The position numbers were made by a program, and so were the translations under genes. A stretch of 64,000 nucleotides of DNA from Trinickia symbiotica (GTDB taxonomy: Bacteria > Pseudomonadota > Gammaproteobacteria > Burkholderiales > Burkholderiaceae), in NCBI RefSeq assembly GCF_002934455.1, contig NZ_PTIR01000022.1, positions 49,435 through 113,434 of the forward strand, in the 5' to 3' direction. Positions within the stretch are counted from its first letter, which is position 1. Every line of letters begins with the position of its first letter. The notes under the pieces are model-generated. The model made no database searches. It saw only the letters and a program-made list of their open reading frames with translations, and was not told the DNA's origin. Below, in pieces: positions 43,350-53,477 of the stretch.

Positions 43350-44885
43350 TTGAGCCACGATCCGTCTTCCTCGCTTCGGCCCTCGGCCTGTCCATCGCTT
43401 TCGCGCATCGTCGCCGCGCGCGACGGCGGCCTGTGCCGCATCAAGCTGCCCGGCGGCCAATTGCGCGCCGAGCAGGCGCTCGCCATGGCCGAGGCAATCG
43501 ATCATCATGCCTCGGGTGTCATAGAGCTGACGAATCGAGCCAATTTGCAACTGCGCGGCGTGCGCGCGGGCCACGAAACTGCATTGATCCAGCGACTGAT
43601 GCAGGCCAGGCTCGGGCCGCCGCAGACGCCTTTCGATCCGATGGCGGCGCCGCCATCGTCGCCGAGCGCGGCGGCCGCTGAGGCCGCTGAGGCCGCCGCT
43701 CAGCGAGCGCGGGCGGCCGCAACCGATGACGTGCGCAATTTGATGATCAGCCCGGCCGCCGGCCGCGACATGCAGGCGTTATGCGATACGAGGCCGCTTG
43801 CCGAAGAGATTCTCTCACTGCTGCAAAACGAACCCCGGTTCTCCGCGCTCTCGCCGAAATTCGCGTTGCTACTCGACGGCGGCGAACGCCTCGCGGTGAT
43901 CGATCATCCTCACGACATCTGGCTGTCGGCGATGCCGCCTCAAGGCGACGACGGTTGGTTCGCATTTGGTCTCGCAGGCAGTCCGTCCTCGGCGTACCCC
44001 TGCGCGCTCGCCGCGGTCAGGCACGAAAACGCAGCCGCATTCGTGCGCGCCTCGCTCGACACGTTCCTCGATCTCGCCCGCGCTGACGATACACGGATGC
44101 GTCACTTGCTCGCGGCATACGGCGAGGAAGCGGTCCTTGAGCGCATTACGGCTCGCCTCGATTTCCCGCTGCGACGTGGAGCCGATGTTGAGGCATGGCG
44201 CCGGGCGAATGCGGATCCGACATTGCGATTCGGTGCGCATAGGCAGCGGGATATCGGCTTGTGGCATGTCGGCGGCCAACCGCCGCTCGGCCGCATCGAT
44301 AGCTCGGCACTGCGCGGCCTCGCGCAACTCGCGCTGGGGCATGGCAATGGTTTACTGACGGTGACACCGTGGCAAAGCGTGCTGCTGACCGATGTTAGGG
44401 AGTCCTCAATACCAAGCGTCGAAGCTGGCCTCGATGCGCTAGGTCTTGTTCGCGATGCCAGGGAGCCGTTCGCGCGATTAGTCGCGTGCGCGGGCTCGGC
44501 TGGTTGCGCCAAGGGCGTTGCCGATACCAAAGCGGATGCGACTGTGCTCGCACAGCGGTTGCCGGTGGGTGTCGAAGTCCATCTGAGCGGCTGCATGCGC
44601 TCGTGCGCAGCCGCTCATTGCATGCCCTACACGCTTCTCGCCGTCGAGCCGGGCTGCTATGACCTTTATCGGCAATCCGCCGTATCGGGTCGGAAAACCA
44701 CCGCATCGGATCACGCGTCGGAGTGCAGCGACAATTGCATCGGTCAGGTCGCTGCAATCGCTGAGCCCCAAGAGAAAGACGTTGCCTCACAGCGATTCGG
44801 CGAGCGCATTGCCGCTCGCCTGACCATCGAACAAGCCGCCCGCCTGCTCGGCGAGGCGGCGGCCCGGAGCCAAACTCATGCTTGA
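43350..44885 (+). CDS. cobG: Precorrin-3B synthase
   Basis: 511 residues, sulfite-reductase-like. ASACPSL-type N-terminus ([20 protein letters not shown]), a repeated NiR/SiR half-domain layout, and the C-terminal Fe-S cluster cysteines in [19 protein letters not shown] and [15 protein letters not shown]2-dependent oxidation of precorrin-3A; marks the aerobic pathway. An Ala-rich linker (about 105-130) is an insertion. The frame opens at TTG 43350, an uncommon start overlapping a TGA; a weak RBS makes the start uncertain. First gene of the rightward operon. Confidence 0.93.
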   Translation: MSHDPSSSLRPSACPSLSRIVAARDGGLCRIKLPGGQLRAEQALAMAEAIDHHASGVIELTNRANLQLRGVRAGHETALIQRLMQARLGPPQTPFDPMAAPPSSPSAAAAEAAEAAAQRARAAATDDVRNLMISPAAGRDMQALCDTRPLAEEILSLLQNEPRFSALSPKFALLLDGGERLAVIDHPHDIWLSAMPPQGDDGWFAFGLAGSPSSAYPCALAAVRHENAAAFVRASLDTFLDLARADDTRMRHLLAAYGEEAVLERITARLDFPLRRGADVEAWRRANADPTLRFGAHRQRDIGLWHVGGQPPLGRIDSSALRGLAQLALGHGNGLLTVTPWQSVLLTDVRESSIPSVEAGLDALGLVRDAREPFARLVACAGSAGCAKGVADTKADATVLAQRLPVGVEVHLSGCMRSCAAAHCMPYTLLAVEPGCYDLYRQSAVSGRKTTASDHASECSDNCIGQVAAIAEPQEKDVASQRFGERIAARLTIEQAARLLGEAAARSQTHA

Positions 44886-45504
44886 CTACGTCCGCGACGG
44901 CCAGGCCATCTACCGTGAATCTTTCGCGACGATTCGCGCCGAAGCCGATCTCTCCCGAATTCCGGCCGATCTCGAGAAGCTCGCGGTACGTGTCATCCAT
45001 GCCTGCGGGATGACCGACATCGTCGACGACCTGCGCTTTTCAGCCGGGGCCGGTGAAGCTGGCCGACGCGCGCTCGCGAGTGGTGCGCCCATTCTCTGCG
45101 ACTCCCGTATGGTCGCCGACGGTATCACCCGGGCGCGGCTGTCTGCCGGTAATCGTGTCATCTGCACGCTAGGAGAGCCGAGCGTCCCCGAACGCGCTCG
45201 CGAGCTAGGCAACACGCGCTCGGCAGCGGCGGTCGAGCTTTGGCGACCGTACCTCGATTCAAGCGTCGTCGCCATCGGCAACGCACCGACCGCGCTTTTC
45301 CATTTGCTCGAAATGCTCGCCGACGGGGCGCCTCGGCCTGCGCTGATCCTCGGCTTTCCCGTCGGATTCATCGGCGCGGCCGAGTCCAAGGCGATGCTCG
45401 CGAGCGGCAGCTTCGACGTGCCGTTCGTCGTCGTCGATGGCCGGCGAGGCGGCAGCGCGATGGCTGCAGCCGCCGTCAATGCACTCGCCACAGAGAAAGA
45501 ATGA
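44878..45504 (+). CDS. cobH: Precorrin-8X methylmutase
   Basis: 208 residues: LAVRVIHACGMTDIVDDLRF holds the catalytic His, then APILCDSRMVADGIT and ILGFPVGFIGAAESKAML. Moves the C11 methyl to C12, giving hydrogenobyrinate. Overlaps cobG by 8 bases. Confidence 0.95.
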   Translation: MLDYVRDGQAIYRESFATIRAEADLSRIPADLEKLAVRVIHACGMTDIVDDLRFSAGAGEAGRRALASGAPILCDSRMVADGITRARLSAGNRVICTLGEPSVPERARELGNTRSAAAVELWRPYLDSSVVAIGNAPTALFHLLEMLADGAPRPALILGFPVGFIGAAESKAMLASGSFDVPFVVVDGRRGGSAMAAAAVNALATEKE

Positions 45505-45567
45505 ATAACCCGAACTCCCGCGCTCGCATAATTTCGTGGCCTCATAGCCTGCCGCACAGGAGGCACG

Positions 45568-46302
45568 ATGATCGGTAGCCAAGGGCGTCTCTTTGGGATC
45601 GGCGTCGGCCCGGGCGATCCCGAACTGCTGACGCTCAAGGCCTTGCGACTGCTGAAGGCCGCACACGTCGTCGCCTATTTCGTCGCCAAGGGGAAGAAAG
45701 GCAATGCCTTCAGCATAGTCGAGACGCATTTGTCCGACGGGCAAACACGGCTGCCTCTCGTCTACCCGGTGACAACCGAGGCGCTCGAGCCGCCCCTCTC
45801 ATATGAGACGATCATCGCCGACTTCTATGACACGGCTTCCGCGCTGATCGCCGAGCATCTCGGCGCGGGCCGCGACGTGGCCGTCATTTGCGAGGGCGAT
45901 CCTTTTTTCTACGGCTCGTACATGTACCTGCACGACCGCCTTTCGCCGCGTTTCGACGTCGATGTCGTACCCGGCGTCTGCTCGATGCTGGGCGGCACGG
46001 CCGTGCTCGGCGCGCCTCTCGTTTATCGCAACCAGACACTATCGGTGCTTTCGGGCGTACTGCCGGAGGACGAACTGCGTCGGCGGCTCGCCGACGCGGA
46101 CGCCGCCGTGGTGATGAAGCTCGGCCGCAACTTCGACAAAGTGCGGCGCGTGCTCGACGACCTCGGCCTCGCCCAGCGAGCCCTTTACGTCGAACGTGCG
46201 ACGATGACCAATCAGCTGATCGTGCCGCTCGACGAAGTCGACCCGATGGCGTCGCCCTACTTTTCTCTGTTGGTCGTGCCGGGGGAAAAATGGCGAGGAT
46301 GA
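45568..46302 (+). CDS. cobI: Precorrin-2 C20-methyltransferase
   Basis: 244 residues: [58 protein letters not shown]. First committed methylation of the corrin branch. Its TGA overlaps the ATG of the next gene. Confidence 0.95.
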   Translation: MIGSQGRLFGIGVGPGDPELLTLKALRLLKAAHVVAYFVAKGKKGNAFSIVETHLSDGQTRLPLVYPVTTEALEPPLSYETIIADFYDTASALIAEHLGAGRDVAVICEGDPFFYGSYMYLHDRLSPRFDVDVVPGVCSMLGGTAVLGAPLVYRNQTLSVLSGVLPEDELRRRLADADAAVVMKLGRNFDKVRRVLDDLGLAQRALYVERATMTNQLIVPLDEVDPMASPYFSLLVVPGEKWRG

Positions 46303-47990
46303 CCGCCGCGCCCGCCATCGTCGTGCTCGGGCAAAGTGCGCTTGCGACAGCGCGCCGCGTGCAGCAATGCTATCCAGGCTCGCAAGTGCATGGTCTGCGT
46401 GCGCGCGTTGACGCCGATGTCGCCTACACTGAACTCGGTCCGCATCTGCGCGATCTCTACGGTCAAGGTACACCGATCGTCGCGCTTTGCGCCGCGGGCA
46501 TCGTGATTCGATGCGTCGCGCCGATGCTCGCGAACAAAGGCGTCGAACCACCGGTGCTCGCCGTCGCGGAGGACGGTAGCGCAGTGGTGCCGCTGCTTGG
46601 GGGCTTAGCCGGCGTGAACGCGATAGCGCGCGACATCGCGCGGGTGCTCGAAGTAGCACCCGCGATTACGACGAGCGGCGAGTTACGCTTCGGCACCTGC
46701 CTGCTCGATCCCCCGGACGGTTATGCGCTCGCGAGCCTCGCGCAAGGTAAGCGCTTCGTGTCCGACCTGCTGGCAGGCGAAACGGCACGCATCGAAGGGG
46801 ATGCTCCCTGGCTCGACGATGTGGACGTTCCCCTCGCCTCCTCGTCACGCCTGACGATTCGCGTGACAGCTCAGGAGTCAGAGGAACGTGAAGACGAACT
46901 GGTGATCCATCCACGCTGTGTGGTGGCGGCCATCGGGGACGACGCCTCGCCATCGGCAGACGAGATTCTCGGAGCATTGCGCGAGCATCGGTTGGCGCAG
47001 CTTTCGCTTGCAGCGTTGCTCGCGCGCGCTGATCGAATCGGAGAACGCGGTCTCGAAGAGGCCGCGCGAACGCTTGGCGTTCCTCTACGTTTCATCGATG
47101 CCGATCAAAGTGGCGCGGCGCAATTGCTGAGCGTCGCACTGCGCGTCAGTCATGATGTATTGCTCGATCGTAGCCGCATTGCACTCGGCCTCGCGTCGAC
47201 GCCAATCGATGTTTCCGCCCTCGGTCGGGGGCGCGGCCGGCTGACTGTCGTGGGCCTCGGCCCTGGTTGCGCTGAGTTGATGGTGCCGGCCGCGCGCACG
47301 GCGCTAAGCGAAGCGAGCGACATACTCGGCTATGAGATTTACCTCAGAATGGCCGGCCCGTTTCGCGATGACCAGTGCGTGCACGGCAGCGACAATCGTG
47401 AGGAGTTGCAGCGATCGCGACATGCCTTCGAACTCGCGGGTGAAGGGCGGAATGTCGCCGTTGTCTCGTCGGGAGACCCCGGCGTGTTCGCGATGGCTGC
47501 CGCGGTGCTCGAAGCACTCGATACCGCCCACGACCCGCGTTGGGCCACCGTAGAGCTGCGCATCGTGCCCGGCGTATCGGCGGCAATGGCGACGGCCGCG
47601 GTAGCAGGTGCGCCTCTCGGTCACGACTTCTGCGTGCTGTCGCTTTCTGACAATCTGAAGCCGTGGAGCATCATAGAGAAACGTCTGCGCCATGCGGCGG
47701 AAGCCGATCTCGTCATGGCCTTCTACAACCCGATATCGCGCGCGCGTCCGTGGCAACTCGACAAGGCGCTCCAGATCGTCCGCGAGTACCGAAAGTCGGA
47801 GACTCGCGTCGTGCTCGGGCGCGACATCGGCCGGGCTGGTGCGTCGCTCGTCACCACGACGCTCGGCACACTGCGGTCGGACCAAGTCGATATGCGAACG
47901 ATGGTCATCGTCGGCTCGTCGACGACACGGGGCATACCCGGTGGGCCGCATGGCGAGTGGATCTATACGCCACGGTGGTACGAGGCCTAA
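46299..47990 (+). CDS. cobJ: CbiG/CobE - CobJ fusion: cobalamin protein and precorrin-3B C17-methyltransferase
   Basis: 563 residues. Residues 1-~300 are CbiG-like: [60 protein letters not shown], then a CobE-type C domain. From ~312 a tetrapyrrole methylase begins ([20 protein letters not shown]) with [38 protein letters not shown] and [15 protein letters not shown]. CobJ methylates C17 with ring contraction; CbiG opens the delta-lactone in the anaerobic route. ATG 46299 overlaps the cobI TGA; ATG 46290 is an alternative. Confidence 0.93.
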   Translation: MTAAPAIVVLGQSALATARRVQQCYPGSQVHGLRARVDADVAYTELGPHLRDLYGQGTPIVALCAAGIVIRCVAPMLANKGVEPPVLAVAEDGSAVVPLLGGLAGVNAIARDIARVLEVAPAITTSGELRFGTCLLDPPDGYALASLAQGKRFVSDLLAGETARIEGDAPWLDDVDVPLASSSRLTIRVTAQESEEREDELVIHPRCVVAAIGDDASPSADEILGALREHRLAQLSLAALLARADRIGERGLEEAARTLGVPLRFIDADQSGAAQLLSVALRVSHDVLLDRSRIALGLASTPIDVSALGRGRGRLTVVGLGPGCAELMVPAARTALSEASDILGYEIYLRMAGPFRDDQCVHGSDNREELQRSRHAFELAGEGRNVAVVSSGDPGVFAMAAAVLEALDTAHDPRWATVELRIVPGVSAAMATAAVAGAPLGHDFCVLSLSDNLKPWSIIEKRLRHAAEADLVMAFYNPISRARPWQLDKALQIVREYRKSETRVVLGRDIGRAGASLVTTTLGTLRSDQVDMRTMVIVGSSTTRGIPGGPHGEWIYTPRWYEA

Positions 47991-49039
47991 CTCGCCTCAC
48001 CTTCCGGTGCGTGTGATTCTTGCGGCACAAATCTCTTGAATCGAAGTTCGCCTTGCTGGCGCACTTCGAATTCCACGCCGGTTTCCTGAATGAGGAACAG
48101 CGCAGTCGCGAGTGTGTTCTCGTCGTCCGGGTCCGCAGGCTCATCGCGGTAAATCGGCAGACCTTTCGACGCCTGATCGAAGAGTACGTGCAAGAGATTC
48201 GACTCCCTAACGCCAGGGAGACCCGGAAGAAGCTCGTCGAGTCGGTTCTGCCGGTCGCGGGACGATGCGGTGACAATCTGCTCCTCACCGCCACAGCCAT
48301 CGTGGATCAGGTGATTGGCGTGCCCGGACAGGCGGGTCACCTCCATAACCGAGCAGCGACGTACCGTTGCTTCGATGCTGAAGAGCCGCGGGTCCCCTGC
48401 ACAACCTAGTGTATGGTGAAAGCCGCTTGCGCGCGGTACGCCGTTGAGAACCTCGAGCGCGGCATCGAGTGAAGCGGCGTCGAGCACCGCGCGGGCGAGC
48501 ACCATGCGGGGCACCCCGACCGCAGGATGCCTGATTCGCAGGTTGTTGATAGCCTGCACCAGTCCGGCGCGGTTCACCGCGAAAGTATGCCCCGGCAGAG
48601 AGCCTGGGTAGTAGAAGCTCACGAATCCGGGCTTTCCGGTTGGGCGAACGTCCACGATTGCGCATTGGCCGCGCAGATAGGGGTCGCCATCTTCATTGTG
48701 CGCAATGAGCCGCTCATTAGCTGACTTGGCAGCGAGCGTCGTGCAACCGTCCGGCGCGTTGTGAATCAGCTCCCCCCGGCAGTTCCACAGGAAGATGTCC
48801 TCGGCGGGCCATCCCATACCGGCCGCCATGCCTTCGATCTCCGCTACATAGTCGGGGAATACAGTTTGGGCAGCTTGGCGCAGCTCTTGAACAAATGAGT
48901 GTCCGCGCCATCTGCTGACTGCTTGCCACGCCGCGCTCTGACCCATATATGCACTCATCACGGGTCTGGCCAGCGAACCGAGCTCATATCCGATGTCGTA
49001 TGCAGAGCCGCAAATGACAGAGGGAGTTAGAACCTGCAT
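47987..49039 (-). CDS. C45-family autoproteolytic acyltransferase/hydrolase
   Basis: 350 residues, Ntn hydrolase of the acyl-CoA:6-aminopenicillanate acyltransferase type. The processing site is NAPDGCTTLAA with Cys99 as nucleophile; SANERLIAHNEDGD and FAVNRAGLVQAINNL follow. Such enzymes make or break N-acyl amino-acid amides. It is the last gene of an ABC-importer operon (16 bases after the ATPase), which suggests intracellular hydrolysis of an imported conjugate. Convergent with cobJ (4-base overlap). Confidence 0.9.
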   Translation of the reverse strand: MQVLTPSVICGSAYDIGYELGSLARPVMSAYMGQSAAWQAVSRWRGHSFVQELRQAAQTVFPDYVAEIEGMAAGMGWPAEDIFLWNCRGELIHNAPDGCTTLAAKSANERLIAHNEDGDPYLRGQCAIVDVRPTGKPGFVSFYYPGSLPGHTFAVNRAGLVQAINNLRIRHPAVGVPRMVLARAVLDAASLDAALEVLNGVPRASGFHHTLGCAGDPRLFSIEATVRRCSVMEVTRLSGHANHLIHDGCGGEEQIVTASSRDRQNRLDELLPGLPGVRESNLLHVLFDQASKGLPIYRDEPADPDDENTLATALFLIQETGVEFEVRQQGELRFKRFVPQESHAPEGEAS

Positions 49040-49055
49040 AAAAACATGACCTCGC

Positions 49056-49784
49056 TCAAGACACGTGCTGCAAGAAGTCTTTCAGTCGCTGAGTCGGCGG
49101 TGTGTGGATAAGCGCGGCCGGGTGGCCGTCCTCGGCGATGCAGCCCTGGTCCATGAACAACAGGCGCGTGCCGACATGCTTTGCGAACCCGATTTCATGC
49201 GTTACGACAATCATCGTCATCCCCTCGTTGGCAAGATCCCGCATGACCTTGAGGACTTCGTGACGGAGTTCCGGGTCCAGCGCCGAAGTAGGCTCGTCAA
49301 ACAGCATCAACTTTGGCTTGATGGCCAAGGCACGAGCAATCGCGACACGCTGCTGTTGCCCTCCGGACAGCTCGGACGGGTAATGATTGGCGCGCGCTTC
49401 GAGGCCCACCTTGTCCAGCAATGCCATTGCCTGGTCGCGTGCTTCGGCTCTCGAGGCTCCGCGCACCTGGATCGGGCCGAACATGACATTCTCCAGCGCT
49501 GTCATCTGGGGGAACAGGTTGAACTGCTGGAAGACCATGCCGGCCTCGAGGCGGATGTTCCGAATGACGGATGCGCTGCCTCTGACGCTTTGCCCGTCGA
49601 CCAGCAAGTCCCCGCCCGAGATCTTTTCCAATACGTTGATACATCGAAGCATCGTGGACTTTCCCGAGCCTGACGGACCGACGACAACCACGACTTCCCC
49701 ACTTTCGATGCGCAGGGTGATGTCCTTGAGCACGGGCACATGGCCGAAGCTCTTCGAAACCCCCTTGAATTCGACCATGTTCAT
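49056..49784 (-). CDS. Amino-acid-type ABC transporter ATP-binding protein
   Basis: 242 residues: Walker [11 protein letters not shown]-loop [20 protein letters not shown], signature [15 protein letters not shown], Walker [26 protein letters not shown]. Start overlaps the permease stop by 4 bases. Confidence 0.95.
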   Translation of the reverse strand: MNMVEFKGVSKSFGHVPVLKDITLRIESGEVVVVVGPSGSGKSTMLRCINVLEKISGGDLLVDGQSVRGSASVIRNIRLEAGMVFQQFNLFPQMTALENVMFGPIQVRGASRAEARDQAMALLDKVGLEARANHYPSELSGGQQQRVAIARALAIKPKLMLFDEPTSALDPELRHEVLKVMRDLANEGMTMIVVTHEIGFAKHVGTRLLFMDQGCIAEDGHPAALIHTPPTQRLKDFLQHVS

Positions 49785-50437
49785 AGAATGCTCATCCTCT
49801 TTTCAACGAGACGCAGTGTGAGCGTCATCACGCCGGTCAAAATCAGATAGATGATGGCAACCGCAGTCCAGATCTCGACGGCGCGAAAATTTCCCGCGAT
49901 GATTTCTTGCCCCTTTCGTGTCAGTTCGCCCACCCCGATGACAATGAATAGCGACGTATCCTTCAGGCTCACGATGCACTGGTTGCCGAGCGGCGGAATC
50001 AGCCGGCGAAAGGCGAGCGGCCCGACGATTTTCGCGAGGACACGTGGCATCGAGAGACCCATCGCAAGACCGGCTTCGGTGAGGCCCTTGGAGATGGACA
50101 ACAGTGCGCCGCGCACCACTTCCGCAAGGTAGGCGCCCGAATTGATCGTGATAGCAATGATCGCGGCTGTCAGGCCATCGATCCGGAGATGCGCAAGCAC
50201 CGGCAGCGCGAAGTATAGAAACATGACCTGCACGACAATTGGCGTACCCCGGATCAGTTCGATGTAGACCTGAGCCAGAACGTTTAGCACCGTAGGTCCG
50301 TACGCTCGGAACATCCCGGTAATCATGCCGACGATGAAACCGCCGACGAGCCCGACGAATGCAATGAAGACCGTGAGCTTCACGCCGTCGAGCAAGTCCG
50401 GAAGCGCCGCCGCAATAGCTGACCAATCGAATTCCAC
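49781..50437 (-). CDS. Amino-acid-type ABC transporter permease
   Basis: 218 residues, about five helices, [20 protein letters not shown] and the EAA loop [20 protein letters not shown]. Single permease, so probably a homodimer, unlike the two-permease system at 24-25 kb. Confidence 0.93.
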   Translation of the reverse strand: MEFDWSAIAAALPDLLDGVKLTVFIAFVGLVGGFIVGMITGMFRAYGPTVLNVLAQVYIELIRGTPIVVQVMFLYFALPVLAHLRIDGLTAAIIAITINSGAYLAEVVRGALLSISKGLTEAGLAMGLSMPRVLAKIVGPLAFRRLIPPLGNQCIVSLKDTSLFIVIGVGELTRKGQEIIAGNFRAVEIWTAVAIIYLILTGVMTLTLRLVEKRMSIL

Positions 50438-50504
50438 AGACCGCTCCTGGTTGTTTCGTAGCCCGCGCGATGGTCGTCACCGCCGCGCACTCATTTCCGA
50501 GCGA

Positions 50505-51257
50505 TTACGACTTCGGCGGCTCTGAGCCGAACCACTTTTTGTACAGCTTGGCGTAGCGTCCATCCGCCTTGATTTTCGTCAACTCTTCGTTGACCTTGGG
50601 TACCAGCGGACTTCCCTTCGGAAATCCGATGCCGTACTTGTCGCCGCTCACAGGGGCGCCGGCAACCTTCACCTTGCCTTTGCCTTCCGTGCTGACGAAA
50701 TACAGGACGTTCGGCGTGTCGTGCATGGCCGCGTCGACGCGGCCGGCTTCCAGGGCCAGATAGGCCTCGTCGATGTTGGGGAACTGGCGGATTTCCTTCG
50801 GCTTGAGGTGTGCCTTGATCCAGTCGATCGTGGCCGTGCCGGTTTTTGCGCCGATGACCTTGCCGTTGAGGTCGTCAATGGACTTGATGCTCGTGTTCCC
50901 GACTTGGACCATCGCCGCGAGTCCGCTGTCGTAATACGGGTCCGAGAAATCGATAGCCTTCTTGCGCTCTTCCTTGATCGTCATGCCGGAAAGCGCGACA
51001 TCGATGTTTTGGGTTTGGAGAGCCGGAATCAGACCAGCGAAGTCCATCGGCTGAATCTTGTACTTCCAGCCTTGGTCCTTCGCGATTTCCGCCCACAGGT
51101 CAAGGTCGAAGCCGACGTACTTGTTCCCCTGCTTGAATTCGAACGGCATGAAGGAAGTGTCGGTGCCGACGACGAGTTCTTTGTTCTGCGCGTGCGCGAT
51201 GCTCGCGCCGAGCATCGCAACAGCAATGACGGACTTCAGGAAGGAACGGCGACCCAT
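50505..51257 (-). CDS. Periplasmic amino-acid-type substrate-binding protein
   Basis: 250 residues from ATG 51257 with a Sec signal (MGRRSFLKSVIAVAMLGASI, AHA cleavage). Family 3 fold: LVVGTDTSFMPFEFKQGNKY, GFDLDLWAEIAKDQG, DFSDPYYDSG, KLYKKWFGSEP. First gene of the operon binding protein, permease, ATPase, C45 hydrolase. A candidate RpiR site lies 107 bases upstream. Confidence 0.93.
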   Translation of the reverse strand: MGRRSFLKSVIAVAMLGASIAHAQNKELVVGTDTSFMPFEFKQGNKYVGFDLDLWAEIAKDQGWKYKIQPMDFAGLIPALQTQNIDVALSGMTIKEERKKAIDFSDPYYDSGLAAMVQVGNTSIKSIDDLNGKVIGAKTGTATIDWIKAHLKPKEIRQFPNIDEAYLALEAGRVDAAMHDTPNVLYFVSTEGKGKVKVAGAPVSGDKYGIGFPKGSPLVPKVNEELTKIKADGRYAKLYKKWFGSEPPKS

Positions 51258-51363
51258 GATTCTCTCCGCAGTGATTGGCGACGTCACCTCCACGACGTGG
51301 GGAGGGACCAATGACAGCAACACTACGTGCGGAGCAACATGCGATGTATCAGATAAAACGCAC

Positions 51364-51377
51364 GCAACGTTTGTTGT
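51364..51377. promoter_or_regulatory. Candidate RpiR operator upstream of the ABC/C45 operon
   Basis: Reverse strand reads ACAACAAACGTTGC, matching RCAACAAAYGTTRC shared by the sites at 52371 and 52541. Confidence 0.65.
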
Positions 51378-51488
51378 CAATGCGAATAGTGCTTGGCCAA
51401 AAAGGAACGTCAATAAAAATTGCGGGAGGGAAAACACGTAGTCCCGGCGGCGGGACTACGTGACAGATGGCGGCGCTACTGACCGAAA

Positions 51489-52349
51489 TCAGCTTACGTA
51501 TGCACCCTTCGCATGCAGCGCCTCTTCCGCCTCGGACAATTGCTGGATGGCCGCATTTCCCTCCAGCGCGAGCAAATGCGCGACCAGCGACTCGGCGATC
51601 GCGGAAGCCGCGACGAGGGAAGGAAAAAACGACGGACTGTCGTGCGTAAAGAGCAGCACCTCATCGGCGCTCAGCGCAATGGGAGAAACCGCGCTGTCGG
51701 TGATGGCGACGAGCTTGCCGCCCTGTTCCTTGGCGGCTTCCGCGACTCGTGCGGCTTCGCGGGAATACGGTGCGAAGCTGATAACGACGGTGGCATGCCC
51801 CTTCGCGATGCTGCGCAACTGCATTTCGAGCGTGCCCGCTTCCCCGGAGACGAGGCTCACCGAGGAGCGGAAGAGCCGGTACCCGTACAGAAGACTGAAC
51901 GCAATGGGGAAGCACGAACGGAAGCCGGCTATATGAACATGCGGAGCCTTTCTGAGCAGTTTCGCCACATCCACGATGCGAGCGCCATTCTGCGCAAAAG
52001 CGGTTGCGAGATTGTGTTGCTGCGCCGCCTCCATGTCGTGGGCGAGGGCTTCTTGGTGACCGCCTTTCACGAGCGTTCGCGCCTTGCTGCTCAGCGGTTC
52101 CGGGCGTGTTCGAAGACGGGCGACAAAGATTTCCCGAAACTCGTTCCAGCCCGGGAAACCCAGTTGTTGAGAGAGGCGCACGAGGGCCGCCGGTTGTACT
52201 TTTGCGTTTTCGGCGACCTTCCGCATTGACGATACCGCAACCTCATCCGGGAAATTCAACAAGTAGGCCGCCCCTGCCTGAAACTGGGGACTCAGCTCCG
52301 GAAATTTGGCGCGAATGAGAGCTGCTAGGTCTTCAAAACTGGGAGTCAC
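51489..52349 (-). CDS. RpiR/MurR-family regulator (HTH + SIS domain)
   Basis: 286 residues from GTG 52349. N-terminal HTH_6 (LSPQFQAGAAYLLNFPDEVA, SMRKVAENAKVQPAALVRLS, GFPGWNEFREIF) and a C-terminal SIS phosphosugar-type domain (VHIAGFRSCFPIAFSLLYGY, VVISFAPYSREAARVAEAAK). The open frame also starts at ATG 52406, but then the operator 52371-52384 would lie inside the coding region; the GTG start aligns with family N-termini. Likely regulates both flanking operons and itself. Confidence 0.88.
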   Translation of the reverse strand: MTPSFEDLAALIRAKFPELSPQFQAGAAYLLNFPDEVAVSSMRKVAENAKVQPAALVRLSQQLGFPGWNEFREIFVARLRTRPEPLSSKARTLVKGGHQEALAHDMEAAQQHNLATAFAQNGARIVDVAKLLRKAPHVHIAGFRSCFPIAFSLLYGYRLFRSSVSLVSGEAGTLEMQLRSIAKGHATVVISFAPYSREAARVAEAAKEQGGKLVAITDSAVSPIALSADEVLLFTHDSPSFFPSLVAASAIAESLVAHLLALEGNAAIQQLSEAEEALHAKGAYVS

Positions 52350-52370
52350 AGCGCGGATCTCGATGAGACG

Positions 52371-52384
52371 ACAACAAATGTTAC
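52371..52384. promoter_or_regulatory. Candidate RpiR operator in the regulator's own leader
   Basis: ACAACAAATGTTAC, 22 bases upstream of the GTG start; fits autoregulation. Confidence 0.6.
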
Positions 52385-52540
52385 GGAGCCGCATCCAAAT
52401 AGGCAAGGCCCGCCGGTCGGCTGCCGGTGATTGGGGGCGTGAATCCTGCGCGAAGTGCGGATTCGACCGAAGAGGTGATGGCCTGCGAGTGCGGGTGACG
52501 CTGACACGGTAAAGGCGCGATTGCGGGTAAACGCCTCATT

Positions 52541-52585
52541 GCAACAAATGTTGCTCTCATGTACAGTCAATGCAACATACGTTTA
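52541..52585. promoter_or_regulatory. Tandem RpiR operator candidates upstream of the hydratase/ligase operon
   Basis: GCAACAAATGTTGC (52541-52554, palindromic arms GCAACA/TGTTGC) and a weaker GCAACATACGTTTA (52572-52585), spaced 31 bp start to start, three helical turns. Confidence 0.65.
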
Positions 52586-52692
52586 TGGCTGTATTTGTGT
52601 TTGTCCGAGATGTTTGCCCGAGACGCCACGCCCCGTGATGTACGCCCCCACCCCGTAAGCGAGCCCATCAAGGTGCAATGACGGAGACGTTC

Positions 52693-53475
52693 ATGGTTTT
52701 CGAAACGATAATTTACGATGTGCGGGACGGGATCGCCGAGGTCAGGCTCAACAGACCGCACCGGCTGAACGCTGTCGTCCGGCAGCTTTACGATGAGTTC
52801 AGCGAAGCATTGAGCCTCGCTGAGGCGGACCGAGCCGCGCGGGTAGTACTCGTCACGGGAGAGGGACGCGCATTCTGCGTCGGAGCGGACCTAAAGGAAC
52901 ACAAGACGGGCCGCACGGCCTTCGAGCGCCGCGAATACCTGCGGGGCGAGCAGGTGGTGTGCAAGCGACTGCTGACGCTCGGCAAGCCTGTGATCGCGGC
53001 TGTCAACGGCTTCGCGCTCGGAGCCGGTGCGGAAATCGCGATAGCCTCCGACTTCGTCGTGATGGCCGAGAGCGCGAAGATTGGATTGCCCGAAATAAGC
53101 ATCGGCAATTTTCTCGGCGGCGGAATCACGTATCTCCTCCCTCGGTTGGTCGGCCTGGCAAAGGCCCGCGAGCTCGTTTTCCTTGGTGAGCGGATTGATG
53201 GGCAAGAAGCTGTTCGCATTGGGCTCGCAAACCGCGTGTATCCCGATGAGGGTTTTCTTCAGAGCGCACGGGCGTTCGCACAGAAGGTCGCCAGCAAGGC
53301 TCCGTTCTCGATGCAGCTGGCGAAGGAACAATTGAACTTCGCTGGCGAGAGAACCCTTGACGCGGCGCTGACTGCAGAGCTGGAAGGCATGATGTTCTGT
53401 TCAACGACGAAAGACTGGCAGGAAGGCATCGACGCCTTCGCCGAGAAGCGCGAACCGGTGTTCAAGGGAGAATAA
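52693..53475 (+). CDS. Enoyl-CoA hydratase/isomerase family protein
   Basis: 260 residues, crotonase fold: VRLNRPHRLNAV, GEGRAFCVGADLKEH oxyanion site, GFALGAGAEIAIASDFVV, GLPEISIGNFLGGG with the catalytic-type Glu. Hydrates or otherwise processes an acyl-CoA. ATG 52693 has GGAG at 7 bases; ATG 52678 is an in-frame alternative. Two bases before the CoA-ligase gene, so the acid activated there is probably its substrate. Confidence 0.92.
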   Translation: MVFETIIYDVRDGIAEVRLNRPHRLNAVVRQLYDEFSEALSLAEADRAARVVLVTGEGRAFCVGADLKEHKTGRTAFERREYLRGEQVVCKRLLTLGKPVIAAVNGFALGAGAEIAIASDFVVMAESAKIGLPEISIGNFLGGGITYLLPRLVGLAKARELVFLGERIDGQEAVRIGLANRVYPDEGFLQSARAFAQKVASKAPFSMQLAKEQLNFAGERTLDAALTAELEGMMFCSTTKDWQEGIDAFAEKREPVFKGE

Positions 53476-53477
53476 GG

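Noticed and set aside
52350..52406. ATG 52406 as start of the RpiR gene
   Set aside because: It would place a regulon-type operator inside the coding region and adds 19 residues not typical of the family.
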